Positions 25,850 to 34,762 of a DNA stretch of 64,000 nucleotides are shown piece after piece; within the stretch, counting starts at the first letter, position 1; every line of letters begins with the position of its first letter. The DNA comes from Planctomycetota bacterium. GTDB taxonomy: Bacteria > Planctomycetota > UBA8742 > UBA2392. The stretch covers positions 2,108,001 through 2,172,000 of the forward strand of contig JADKGX010000001.1 of the NCBI GenBank assembly GCA_016722065.1, read 5' to 3'. The position numbers and the translations under genes were made by a program. Below the pieces are notes generated by a model that saw nothing but the letters and a program-made list of their open reading frames with translations, was not told where the DNA came from and did not search any database.

Positions 25850-26344
25850 ATGGCCAAAGACGACGGATCTGTAGCACCGCGGGAACGCGTCAACATTGTG
25901 TACAAGCCTTCCACCGGAGCCGCCTCCGAGGAAAAGGAATTGCCCTTGAAGCTGCTGGTCATGGGCGACTTCACCAACCGCGTCGATGAAACGCCGCTGG
26001 AGGGCCGCAAGGCCGTCAACATCGACAAGGACAACTTCAACGACGTGATGAAGAGCAACAAGATCAAGCTCGACATCAACGCCAAGAACACGCTTTCGGG
26101 CAAGGATGGCGAGGAAATCTCCGCCAGCCTGAAATTCGAAACCCTCAAGGACTTCGACCCCGACGCAATTGCGCGCCAGGTGCCGGAGTTGGCCAAGATG
26201 CTGGAGCTGCGCGAGGCGCTGGCGGCCCTGAAGGGTCCGCTGGGCAACTTCCCCGCGTTCCGCAAAAAGATTGAGGAAATCATCAAGGACCCGGCCGCCC
26301 GCGACAAGATTCTGAAAGAAGTCGGCGGTCCCGAGTCCAAGTAG
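25850..26344 (+). CDS. tssB: T6SS contractile sheath small subunit TssB (VipA)
   Basis: TssB pairs with TssC to form the contractile sheath. The 164-residue protein shows the family features VNIVYKPSTG near the N-terminus, LPLKLLVMGDFT at about 30-42, and LKDFDPDAIARQVPEL near 100. An AAGGAG ribosome site precedes ATG 25850. The usual length is about 160-175. It is followed by tssC after 123 bases. Confidence 0.95.
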   Translation: MAKDDGSVAPRERVNIVYKPSTGAASEEKELPLKLLVMGDFTNRVDETPLEGRKAVNIDKDNFNDVMKSNKIKLDINAKNTLSGKDGEEISASLKFETLKDFDPDAIARQVPELAKMLELREALAALKGPLGNFPAFRKKIEEIIKDPAARDKILKEVGGPESK

Positions 26345-26467
26345 GGGCAGGAAGGTAAGGCACTGCTGAGCGCAAAACGTCGGCAGGCGCCATCGTGGTT
26401 CAAAGACTGATACTTCCTGGTGCTCGCTGGCGCGTGGCGTCCTGCTGGCACCTTTCGGAGAAGGCAC

Positions 26468-27949
26468 ATGGCAGAAGCAGACAAGCAGAAACAGGCAGCG
26501 GAAGCCCAGGCACAAGACGGTTCGCTGCTCGATGAAATCATGCAGAAGTCCAAAATGGCGCCGGGCGATGAAGGCTACGACGTCGCCAAGCTCGGCATGC
26601 AGGCATTCCTCAAGGAGCTGCTGGCGCCCGGAGCCAAGTTTGGCAAGGCCGACAAAGCCGCCGTGGACTCCATGATCTCGCAACTGGACAAGAAATTGTC
26701 CGAACAGGTGGACCAGATTCTGCACAACCCGGAGGTCCAGAAGCTGGAAAGTGCCTGGCGCGGGCTGAAGATGCTGGTCGACCGCACCAACTTCCGAGAA
26801 AACGTGAAGATCGAGGTGCTGAACATCAGCAAGGAGCAATTGCAGGAAGACTTCGAAGACGCGCCGGAACTGGTCAAGTCAGGCATGTACAAGCATGTCT
26901 ACACCAGCGAGTACGGCACCTTTGGTGGTGAACCCTACGGCGCCATCATTGGTAACTACGATTTTGGCCCCGGCCCTCAGGATGTTGCGCTGCTTAGCAA
27001 GGTCGCGGCTGTTGCCACCATGTCACACGCACCGTTTATCGCTGCGGCCGGACCCAAGTTTTTCGGCCTGGATAGTTATCAAGGGCTGCCAAACCTCAAA
27101 GACCTCAAATCCATCCAGGAAGGCCCCCAGTACACCAAGTGGCAGGGTTTCCGCGAAAGCGAAGACAGTCGCAGTGTGGGCCTGACTTGCCCGCGCTTCT
27201 TGCTGCGCCTGCCCTACGGGCCTGACACAAAGCCTGTAAAGGCCTTCAACTACCAGGAAAGCGTGGCCGACAGCCACGAGCATTACCTCTGGGGTAACAC
27301 GGCGTTCACGTTTGCCACGCGCCTGACCGAAAGTTTCGCCAAGTTCCGCTGGTGCCCCAACATCATCGGGCCTCAAAGCGGTGGCGCAGTTGACGACCTG
27401 CCGTTGCACCAGTTCGAGGCCATGGGCGAAACCCAGACCAAGATTCCGACCGAAGTGCAAATCAGCGAACGCCGCGAGTATGAACTGTCAGAACAGGGCT
27501 TCATTGGCCTGACCATGCGCAAGGGCAGCGATAACGCCTGCTTCTTCAGCGCCAACAGCTGCCAGAAAGCCAAGACCTTTGGCCAGAGTGCTGAAGGCAA
27601 GGCCGCGGAACTCAATTATCGCCTGGGCACGCAGTTGCCGTACCTGTTCATCGTCAACCGCCTGGCGCATTACATCAAGGTGTTGCAGCGCGAGCAGATC
27701 GGCTCCTGGAAAGAAAAAGGCGACTTGGCGCGCGAGTTGAACAAGTGGATCGGCCAATACGTAGCAGACACCGACAACCCAAGCCCGGCGATTCGTTCCC
27801 GCTGCCCGCTGCGTAGCGCAGAGATCACGGTCGAAGACGTGCCAGGCGAAGCGGGTTGGTACAAAGTGGGCATGCAGGTCCGCCCGCACTTCAAGTACAT
27901 GGGCGCGTTCTTCACTCTGGGCTTGGTGGGCAAACTCGACAAAAAGTAA
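26468..27949 (+). CDS. tssC: T6SS contractile sheath large subunit TssC (VipB)
   Basis: TssC is the large sheath subunit recognised by ClpV. From ATG 26468 (GGAGAAGG upstream) the protein is 493 residues. Characteristic segments include LESAWRGLKMLVDRT, YGALIGNYDF-like EPYGAIIGNYDF, and RCPLRSAEITVEDVPGEAGWY near the C-terminus. The first 25 residues are charged and probably contain the ClpV-interacting N-terminal helix. The longer frame from 26420 has no ribosome site. Confidence 0.96.
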   Translation: MAEADKQKQAAEAQAQDGSLLDEIMQKSKMAPGDEGYDVAKLGMQAFLKELLAPGAKFGKADKAAVDSMISQLDKKLSEQVDQILHNPEVQKLESAWRGLKMLVDRTNFRENVKIEVLNISKEQLQEDFEDAPELVKSGMYKHVYTSEYGTFGGEPYGAIIGNYDFGPGPQDVALLSKVAAVATMSHAPFIAAAGPKFFGLDSYQGLPNLKDLKSIQEGPQYTKWQGFRESEDSRSVGLTCPRFLLRLPYGPDTKPVKAFNYQESVADSHEHYLWGNTAFTFATRLTESFAKFRWCPNIIGPQSGGAVDDLPLHQFEAMGETQTKIPTEVQISERREYELSEQGFIGLTMRKGSDNACFFSANSCQKAKTFGQSAEGKAAELNYRLGTQLPYLFIVNRLAHYIKVLQREQIGSWKEKGDLARELNKWIGQYVADTDNPSPAIRSRCPLRSAEITVEDVPGEAGWYKVGMQVRPHFKYMGAFFTLGLVGKLDKK

Positions 27950-28103
27950 GATTTTTGATGAATTGATCGTTTCGATCCAGCGGTCATCGTTCTTTTGAGG
28001 GTTGAAACGGCAGGATATTGTTCAGGTGTCCACGAAGGATGCAGCAAACAACAAAACAAAACCTAACAGGAAGTTAGATCGCAACTACTAAGGGAGAGAC
28101 GCC
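27950..28103 (+). other. AT-richer intergenic leader upstream of hcp
   Basis: This 154-base gap is the longest inside the T6SS operon and is richer in A/T than its surroundings. It holds two small hairpins: GATCG-TTT-CGATC at 27965-27977 and CTAAC/GTTAG at about 28061-28075. The strong hcp ribosome site AGGGAGAG follows. A weak promoter-like pair (TTTTGA and TATTGT with 17 bases between) is present at about 27993-28021. It may give hcp its own transcription or mRNA stability, but that is inference. Confidence 0.35.
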
Positions 28104-28577
28104 ATGGCCAGCATGAAAGTGTTCATGAAGATCGCGGACATTCCGGGCAGCAGCAGCGACAAGGACCACAAGGATTGGTGCGACGTTCGTGGCTTCTCCC
28201 ACGAGATGAAGTACCCCTTTGACATGCGCGAAAACAAGGGCCGTGGCGAACCAACCCATGGTGAGTTCCAGGTCATGAAGGAACTCGACAAGGCTTCGCC
28301 CAAGCTGTACGAGGCTTTGGCCAAGAAGAAGAAGGTCAAGGAAGTCGAGTTCGAGTTCTGGCGCGACAACCCCAAGGACGGCGGCAGCGAGAAGTACTTC
28401 AGCATCAAGCTCAAGGACTGCCGCGTGGTTTCTGCCCGTCCCTTCATGCCGCACGAAAACGCGGAAGTGTTCAGCCACCTCGACCAGATCGGCTTTGCCT
28501 ACAAGATCATCGAGTGGACATGGATCAGCGGCGGTCAGGTTCCGACCACCTTTGACTTCAGCAGCCCCGACGCGTAA
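28104..28577 (+). CDS. hcp: T6SS inner-tube protein Hcp (TssD)
   Basis: Hcp hexamers stack to form the secreted inner tube. The 157-residue protein has the usual length and fold markers: an N-terminal strand with DIPGSSSD, a middle region with THGEFQVMKELDKASPKLYEA, and the C-terminal strand YKIIEWTWISGG. It has no C-terminal extension, so it is not an evolved Hcp-effector fusion. A very strong AGGGAGAG ribosome site, its own leader and a GC-rich 3' hairpin fit the high Hcp dose that assembly needs. Confidence 0.95.
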   Translation: MASMKVFMKIADIPGSSSDKDHKDWCDVRGFSHEMKYPFDMRENKGRGEPTHGEFQVMKELDKASPKLYEALAKKKKVKEVEFEFWRDNPKDGGSEKYFSIKLKDCRVVSARPFMPHENAEVFSHLDQIGFAYKIIEWTWISGGQVPTTFDFSSPDA

Positions 28578-28584
28578 TCCAACA

Positions 28585-28639
28585 GACAGTGGGGCGGGCA
28601 GGGGGGTGCAACACACCTTTCCCTCCCGCCCCTGCTGTC
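28585..28639 (+). promoter_or_regulatory. Large GC-rich hairpin between hcp and tssE
   Basis: Eight bases after the hcp stop, GGGGCGGG (28591-28598) pairs with CCCGCCCC (28625-28632). Outer GACAG/CTGTC (28585-28589 with 28635-28639) and inner GGG/CCC pairs extend it. No T tract follows and the tssE ribosome site lies just beyond, so it is more likely an mRNA-stabilising or processing hairpin than a full terminator. Position suggests uncoupling of hcp dosage from the baseplate genes. Confidence 0.6.
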
Positions 28640-28655
28640 GGGCAGGAAGGGCGGT

Positions 28656-29072
28656 ATGTACCAGCAACGCACTCTGTTTGAACGCCTGCGGCACCCGGCC
28701 GATACCCGGGCACACTCGCTGCAGGAAGACACTCGCGCGCTGCTGGCATCCATTCTTCGCAATCTTGACCGCATGCTGAACATGCGCACTGGTCAGGCGC
28801 CGGCCCAGATGGACTTCGGCATTCCGCCGCCCAATGAAATCGCTGCGGGGTACCCGGAATCTATCGGGCAGATCCAGAAGATCGTGCGCCAGTGCATCGA
28901 GAAATACGAACCTCGCCTGCGCAATGTTCAGGTCATGCAGATTGAAAGCGAGGACACGCGCCTGGTTGTGCGCTTTCAGGTGTCGGCCCGTCTTGCCACA
29001 ACGTCGGACAACAGGCAGATCACGTTCAGTACCCTGATCGACCCTTCCGGGCACATTGAAATGACCGCCTGA
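28656..29072 (+). CDS. tssE: T6SS baseplate protein TssE (gp25-like)
   Basis: TssE is the gp25-like baseplate wedge protein that joins sheath and baseplate. The 138-residue protein has LFERLRHP at the start, SILRNLDRMLNMRTG near 30-45, the segment FGIPPPNEIAAGYP and the RFQVSARL strand near the C-terminus. AGGAAGGGCGG precedes ATG 28656. The length is normal (about 130-170). A 135-base gap with a small CCCGAC/GTCGGG hairpin separates it from tssF. Confidence 0.9.
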   Translation: MYQQRTLFERLRHPADTRAHSLQEDTRALLASILRNLDRMLNMRTGQAPAQMDFGIPPPNEIAAGYPESIGQIQKIVRQCIEKYEPRLRNVQVMQIESEDTRLVVRFQVSARLATTSDNRQITFSTLIDPSGHIEMTA

Positions 29073-29207
29073 AGTGGCTTTCGTGCAGCACCCAGCACTG
29101 ATCAGGCCCGACGCGTCAGTGTCGGGGCAGCCGGCAACAGCAGCTCGTTGCCGTCCCGCCCCTGACGCTTCTGGCCCGACTTGCGGCACTTTCGGAATCG
29201 CGCAGCC

Positions 29208-30950
29208 ATGTTCAACAAGTACTACCAGGATGAACTGCTGTACCTTCGCGAAAGCGGGCGCGAATTCGCCGACGCGAACCCCGAAGCCGCCAGATTCATC
29301 GGGCAGCCCGGCGCTGACCCGGATGTCGAACGGATGTTGGAGGGTTTTGCGTTCCTGACCGCCAAGCTTCGGCAGAAGCTTGACGACGAACTGCCGGAAC
29401 TGACCCACAGCTTCACCGAAATGTTCTGGCCTCACTATCTGCGGCCGGTGCCGGCGACAACCACCATTCAATTCAGTGCCTTGGCCACGGCGGCGGGCGA
29501 GATCAAGCAGATTCCGCGCGGCGTGCAGATTGACAGTTCGCCCGTTGACGATACCCGCTGCCGGTTCACGACAAGCTACGACGTCACCCTGTTGCCGCTG
29601 GAACTCAAGAACCTGGAAATGCGGCGTGAAGCACCCCCGCGCCTGACGCTTTCTTTCGACGCCCCGGGCAAGCTGCCGCTGGACAAACTTGAAATCCCCA
29701 GCATTCGGCTGTTCCTGGCCGGAGAACCGGTCGTCACGCGCGCGCTGTATCTGGCGCTGAATCGCCTGGTCAAGCGCATAGTGGTTCGAGATGGCAGCGA
29801 CTCCGCGCGCCGCTTTGAGTTGCCTCCCACGGCGCTTGCGCCTGTCGGCTTCGATGACAGCCAAGCCGTGCTGCGCGGCCCCGGCCCCAGCTTTTCGGGC
29901 TTTCGCCTGCTGCAGGAATATTTCACCTGCCCCCAAAAGTTCATGTACATGGATTTGACGGGTCTGCAGGGGCTGCAGAAGTTTGCTGGTGCCAAGTCTT
30001 TCCATGTCGATATTGAACTGACCCGCCTGCCTGAAAACATGCCGCCGGTCAGCAAGTCCAATGTCCTGCTGCACTGCACGCCGGCTGTGAACCTTTTTGC
30101 GCACGATGCCGACCCGATTCGACTGGACCGCACGCGCACGGAATACGTTCTGCGACCCACGGGCGCCAACCCTCAGCAGTTTGAAATCTTCAACGTCGAC
30201 CGCGTCTATGCGCTCGTGCTGGGCACGGCGGAAACGCGCGAGTTCAGGCAGCAGTTCAAGGTGCCCCGCAGTGGCCGCCGTGACGAACTGTACTTTCACG
30301 TTCGTCGCCACCCGGGCGTGGTCAACAACGGGCAGCGGCTGACGATTGCGTTCATCGAGCCCGCAGACGCCCAGTCGCGACCCAATATCGAAAACGTCAG
30401 CATTGAGCTGACCTGCACCAACGGCAATCTGCCTTCGCGCCTGGAAGCTGGCGATATCAACCAGAAAACCCAGAACAGTCCTCTGTTTGCGGCGTTCAAG
30501 AGCATTGGCCGACCCACGCCCACGGTGCCCGCGCCGCTCAAGGAGGACATGCTTTGGCGGCTGGTGTCCCACCTCAGCCTCAATTACATGTCGCTGCTGA
30601 GTGTCGATGCACTGCGCACGGTGGTCGGTCTGTACAACTTTCGCGCCAACGTAGACCGCCAAGCCGAACAGGCCCACGCGCGACTGCTGGAAGGCATCAA
30701 AGAGGTCAAGGGCCGCACCGCCATGCGCTTGTTTGAAGGGCTGCCGGTGCGCGGGCAGGAGGTCGACCTGTTGCTGGATGAAGACCAGATGGGCGGCGAA
30801 GGCGAACTATTCTTCTTTGCCACGGTGCTGGACAGGTTCTTTGCGCAGTATGTCAGTTTGAACAGCTTCAGCAGGCTGCAGGTGACAGGTGCCAAACTTG
30901 GGGAAGTCTATTCATGGCCAGCCAGGATCGGACATCAGGCAGTTCTGTAG
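29208..30950 (+). CDS. tssF: T6SS baseplate protein TssF
   Basis: TssF is the gp6-like wedge protein. From ATG 29208 it is 580 residues and opens with the family pattern KYYQDELLYLRESGREFA, followed by LEGFAFLTAKLRQKLDDELPELTHS and the conserved PHYLRPVPA. The C-terminus ends in LQVTGAKLGEVYSWPARIGHQAVL-like sequence, read here in two parts, as in other TssF. It overlaps tssG by 37 bases, a strong sign of coupled translation. The earlier start at 29181 adds nine residues without a ribosome site. Confidence 0.94.
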   Translation: MFNKYYQDELLYLRESGREFADANPEAARFIGQPGADPDVERMLEGFAFLTAKLRQKLDDELPELTHSFTEMFWPHYLRPVPATTTIQFSALATAAGEIKQIPRGVQIDSSPVDDTRCRFTTSYDVTLLPLELKNLEMRREAPPRLTLSFDAPGKLPLDKLEIPSIRLFLAGEPVVTRALYLALNRLVKRIVVRDGSDSARRFELPPTALAPVGFDDSQAVLRGPGPSFSGFRLLQEYFTCPQKFMYMDLTGLQGLQKFAGAKSFHVDIELTRLPENMPPVSKSNVLLHCTPAVNLFAHDADPIRLDRTRTEYVLRPTGANPQQFEIFNVDRVYALVLGTAETREFRQQFKVPRSGRRDELYFHVRRHPGVVNNGQRLTIAFIEPADAQSRPNIENVSIELTCTNGNLPSRLEAGDINQKTQNSPLFAAFKSIGRPTPTVPAPLKEDMLWRLVSHLSLNYMSLLSVDALRTVVGLYNFRANVDRQAEQAHARLLEGIKEVKGRTAMRLFEGLPVRGQEVDLLLDEDQMGGEGELFFFATVLDRFFAQYVSLNSFSRLQVTGAKLGEVYSWPARIGHQAVL

Positions 30951-31954
30951 CCCCCGATCTGGTGGATGAAGGAAAGCAGTTTTCCTTCTACCAGGCGGTG
31001 CGGCTGCTGCAGTCGCTGGACCCACAGGCGCCACGCCTTGGGTTTCAGGGACCCCCAGAGCGCGAGCGCATCCGCCTGCGCCCGAACCTGTCCTTTGGTT
31101 TTCCGCTGGCTGACATTGACGAAGTTCGCGAGACCGAAATGCCCGACGGCCAAAGCCGCTGGCATCTCGACGTGAACTTCATGGGGCTGTACGGGCCCAG
31201 TTCGCCGATTCCGTCCCATTACACGGAAGACCTGATCCACGACGAGGTTTACTCCGACGACCCCAGCCTGCTGCGCGGTTTTCTGGACCTGTTTCATCAT
31301 CGCCTGCTTTCGCTGCTGTATCGCGCCTGGGAAAAGTACCGTCACACCGTGCAGTACGATGCCCGCGGTCGTGACTTCTACAGCGCGCGCCTGCTGCGTA
31401 TGGTTGGCGCAAATCTGCAGTGGCTGCCACAAGACGCACATCTGCCTCCGGGCCGCATACTGGCCTACGCGGGCCTGCTGACACAGCGTCCGCGAAGCGC
31501 GGAATCCCTTCGCGCGATTCTTTCCGATCATTTCCCGGAAGGCGACGTGCGTATTACCCAGTGTCTGGCGCGCGACAAATCGATCGACCCCAGTCAGCGC
31601 AATCGGCTGGGCGCGCAGAATTGCACGCTGGGGCAGGACCTGAGCCTAGGCAGCGCGGTAATGGACTGTGCCGGCTTCTTTGGTTTGCAGGTTGGGCCGC
31701 TGCCCTTTGGTGATTACGTCGACTTCATGCCGGACCGTGACAGCATGGCCCAGGCCCGTGAATTGGTCGATCTGTTCAACACCGACGGACTGGACTATGA
31801 AGTGACCGTGATTGTGCGCGGCGACGAAGTGCCGGCGCTGCAGGTGGGCAACCCGTTGCACCGGCTGGGCTATGCTTCGTGGCTTGGTGAAAATGCAGGC
31901 CAGGAACGTTCAGTAACTTTCCGCTTTGAGGAATGGCGTCATGGTAGAGGTTGA
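30914..31954 (+). CDS. tssG: T6SS baseplate protein TssG
   Basis: TssG is the gp7/gp53-like wedge protein that pairs with two TssF. The 346-residue protein has FYQAVRLLQSL near residue 18-28, the RIRLRPNLSFGFP region and FMGLYGPSSPIPSHYTE near 90-105, and ends with the typical LGYASWLG segment. The length is normal. It begins inside the tssF 3' end and ends inside the start of tssH, so three genes are translationally linked. Confidence 0.94.
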   Translation: MASQDRTSGSSVAPDLVDEGKQFSFYQAVRLLQSLDPQAPRLGFQGPPERERIRLRPNLSFGFPLADIDEVRETEMPDGQSRWHLDVNFMGLYGPSSPIPSHYTEDLIHDEVYSDDPSLLRGFLDLFHHRLLSLLYRAWEKYRHTVQYDARGRDFYSARLLRMVGANLQWLPQDAHLPPGRILAYAGLLTQRPRSAESLRAILSDHFPEGDVRITQCLARDKSIDPSQRNRLGAQNCTLGQDLSLGSAVMDCAGFFGLQVGPLPFGDYVDFMPDRDSMAQARELVDLFNTDGLDYEVTVIVRGDEVPALQVGNPLHRLGYASWLGENAGQERSVTFRFEEWRHGRG

Positions 31955-34685
31955 TCTCAAGTCTCTGGTTGGTCGTCTGAACCGCTTCTGCACCAAGGGC
32001 CTCGAGTCCGCGGCGGGCAACTGCGTTTCGCGCACCAATTACGAGGTGACGATTGAACACATGCTGCAAGCGCTGATTGAGGACCCAAGCGCCGATGCGC
32101 AGCAGATGCTAGGCAAGCTCAATGTCGATGTCGGACGCCTGCAAAAGGCCCTGGCCCGCGATATTGAAAAGCTCAAGACCGGCAACGCCGGCCGCCCCAC
32201 GTTCAGCCCGCTGCTCTCCACCTGGTTTCAAAACGCCTGGATGATCGCCAGCATTGACTTCAACCAGGCCGAGATCCGCAGCGGAAACCTGCTGCATGCG
32301 CTGGTTGGAAGCATTGCGCGCCTGGCCAGTGGCGACTACGCCGACCAGCTTGGCGAAATCAACTCCGGCGAACTCAAGAAAAACTTCCACGAACTCACAA
32401 AGGCCAGCTACGAGACTGCGGCCGCAGCCGTCAAGGGCGCTGAATCCACTCCGGGGGCGACGACTGGCGCACCCCAGGGCGACGGTGCGCTGGCCAAGTT
32501 CTGCCAGAACTTCACCGAGCGCGCCCGCAAAGGCGAACTCGACCCCGTGTTTGGGCGCGATCGCGAAATCCGCCTGATCGTCGACATCCTGGCCCGTCGT
32601 CGCAAGAACAACCCGATTTGCGTGGGCGAACCTGGCGTCGGCAAGACGGCTGTGGTGGAAGGCCTGGCGATTCGCATTGTGGAAGGTGATGTGCCCGACG
32701 TGCTCAAGGATGTCGAATTGGTCGGCCTGGACATTGGCTTGCTGCAGGCCGGCGCGTCAGTGAAAGGAGAGTTCGAAAACCGCCTCAAGTCTGTGATCCA
32801 GGAAATCAAGTCCAGCCCCAAGCCGATCGTCCTGTTCATTGACGAAGTGCACACCTTGATTGGCGCTGGCGGAGCGGCTGGCACTGGTGACGCAGGCCAG
32901 TTGCTGAAGCCCGCGTTGGCGCGTGGCGAGCTGCGCACGATTGCGGCCACAACCTGGGCGGAATACAAAAAATACTTCGAAAAAGACGCAGCCCTGGCCC
33001 GTCGGTTCCAACTGGTGAAGCTGGAAGAACCGGGCATTGAACTGACCGCGACCATGCTTCGCGGCTTGCGCGCGAATTACGAAAAGACCCACGGCGTCAT
33101 CATTCGCGATGAGGCCCTGCTGGCAGCAGCGGAAATGGGCACTCGCTATATCGCTGGCCGCCAGCAGCCCGACAAGGGCATTGACCTTGTTGATACGGCT
33201 GCGGCCCGCGTGCGCGTTGCATTCAGCAGCAAGCCACCCGAACTGCAGGACCTGGAACGCAGCGTACAGACCGACGAACGCACCTTGGGCGCCCTCAAGC
33301 GCGACGCCGAAACCGGCGGCGCCAATGACAAGGAACAGATCGAAGAAGTCATTGCCCGCATTGCGGAGACGAAAAAACAGGCCGAATCCGTCAGCAAGCG
33401 CTGGCAGGCCGAGCGCGAACTGGCCCACAAGGCCGTGCTGATCCGCAACAAGCTGATGGGCGACAAGGCCCCGGGCGCCAAGAAGAAGGACGACAAGCCC
33501 GAAAAGAAAGACGAAGCAAAGAAGGGCCAGACCAAGGTGGCCAAGAAGGAAACCAAGACGGTCAAGGCCGCCGAGCCCACATTGCCTGAAGATCCCAAGG
33601 AACTTCAAGCGCTGTTCGACAACACCATGGCGCAACTCAAGAAGATCCAGGGCAAAGATCCCATGGTGCCCATAGAAGTCACGGCCGAAGTCGTTTCGCG
33701 CGTGGTCAGTGACTGGACTGGAATTCCGCTGGGCAACATGGTCAGCGACCAGGCCGCGCGCCTGCTGGGCATGGAGGACGAGCTCAAGCGCCGCGTTAAG
33801 GGCCAGGACCACGTCATGAAGGCCATCGCAACGGGCATTCGCGCCGCCAAGGCCGGCCTGGCGAACCCGGACGCACCGATGGGGATTTTCCTGTTTGTTG
33901 GACCCAGCGGCGTGGGCAAGACCGAAACCGCCCTGGCAGTGGCCGATCTGCTGTTCGGCGGCGAACGCTTCATGACCACCGTGAACATGTCCGAGTTTCA
34001 GGAAAAGCACACGGTATCGCGCCTGATCGGCAGCCCCCCGGGCTATGTGGGCTACGGCGAAGGCGGCATGCTGACAGAAGCCGTGCGTCAGCGCCCCTAT
34101 TCGGTCGTGCTGCTGGACGAAGTCGAAAAGGCCGACCTGGATGTGATGAACCTGTTTTACCAGGTGTTCGACAAGGGCATGCTCAATGACGGCGAAGGCC
34201 GTGAAATCGACTTCAAGAACACCGTCATCTTCCTGGCCAGCAACCTGGCAACCGACATCATCACCCAGGCCTGTGCCGATGGCGAACGCCCCGACGCCGA
34301 GGAACTGGCCAAGTTGATCCGCCCCACACTGAGCGCACACTTCAAGCCGGCCTTGCTGGCGCGTATGAGCATCACCCCGTTCTTCACGATTGACGAGAAC
34401 ACACTGAAGGAAATCACCGAGCTGAAGCTGAACAAGATCGTCAAACGAATGGCGGCCACGCACGACATGGCGCTGGTGTTTGAACCGTCGGTGCGCGACG
34501 CGATCGCCTCGCGCTGCAAGGAAGTAGAAACCGGCGCGCGCAATATCGACCACATCATCCGCGGCAACCTGTTACCGCAGATGAGCACGCAACTGCTGCA
34601 GAAGATGAGTGAAGGCCAGATGCCATCGAAGCTCAACGTTGGCATCGGCGAGGGCGGAGATTTCCGCTTCTCGTTCGGGAACTAG
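31941..34685 (+). CDS. tssH: T6SS sheath-recycling AAA+ ATPase TssH (ClpV)
   Basis: ClpV disassembles contracted TssBC sheaths using two AAA+ rings. From ATG 31941 (GAGGAA seven bases upstream) the protein is 914 residues. The N-domain (1-170) is followed by D1 with Walker A GEPGVGKT at 229-236 and IVLFIDEVHTL, and D2 with GPSGVGKT at 654-661 and the GSPPGYVGYGEGG motif. Between them the middle region carries an unusual lysine-rich stretch at about 510-545 (KKKDDKPEKKDEAKK). The TssC-binding N-domain and its linkage to TssG distinguish it from ClpB. Confidence 0.95.
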   Translation: MVEVDLKSLVGRLNRFCTKGLESAAGNCVSRTNYEVTIEHMLQALIEDPSADAQQMLGKLNVDVGRLQKALARDIEKLKTGNAGRPTFSPLLSTWFQNAWMIASIDFNQAEIRSGNLLHALVGSIARLASGDYADQLGEINSGELKKNFHELTKASYETAAAAVKGAESTPGATTGAPQGDGALAKFCQNFTERARKGELDPVFGRDREIRLIVDILARRRKNNPICVGEPGVGKTAVVEGLAIRIVEGDVPDVLKDVELVGLDIGLLQAGASVKGEFENRLKSVIQEIKSSPKPIVLFIDEVHTLIGAGGAAGTGDAGQLLKPALARGELRTIAATTWAEYKKYFEKDAALARRFQLVKLEEPGIELTATMLRGLRANYEKTHGVIIRDEALLAAAEMGTRYIAGRQQPDKGIDLVDTAAARVRVAFSSKPPELQDLERSVQTDERTLGALKRDAETGGANDKEQIEEVIARIAETKKQAESVSKRWQAERELAHKAVLIRNKLMGDKAPGAKKKDDKPEKKDEAKKGQTKVAKKETKTVKAAEPTLPEDPKELQALFDNTMAQLKKIQGKDPMVPIEVTAEVVSRVVSDWTGIPLGNMVSDQAARLLGMEDELKRRVKGQDHVMKAIATGIRAAKAGLANPDAPMGIFLFVGPSGVGKTETALAVADLLFGGERFMTTVNMSEFQEKHTVSRLIGSPPGYVGYGEGGMLTEAVRQRPYSVVLLDEVEKADLDVMNLFYQVFDKGMLNDGEGREIDFKNTVIFLASNLATDIITQACADGERPDAEELAKLIRPTLSAHFKPALLARMSITPFFTIDENTLKEITELKLNKIVKRMAATHDMALVFEPSVRDAIASRCKEVETGARNIDHIIRGNLLPQMSTQLLQKMSEGQMPSKLNVGIGEGGDFRFSFGN

Positions 34686-34762
34686 AAGATCGAAGCGGCA
34701 ACAAGGGCGATGCAATCGCACAGCGCCCGCGTTGTCGCACGGCCAAAGCCGAGGAGACCGTC

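Noticed and set aside
28074..30677. 867-residue minus-strand frame across hcp, tssE and tssF
   Set aside because: It covers three clearly recognised T6SS genes on the other strand and shows no domain of its own.
32757..34553. 598-residue minus-strand frame inside clpV
   Set aside because: Shadow of the ClpV AAA+ domains, which carry intact Walker motifs on the plus strand.
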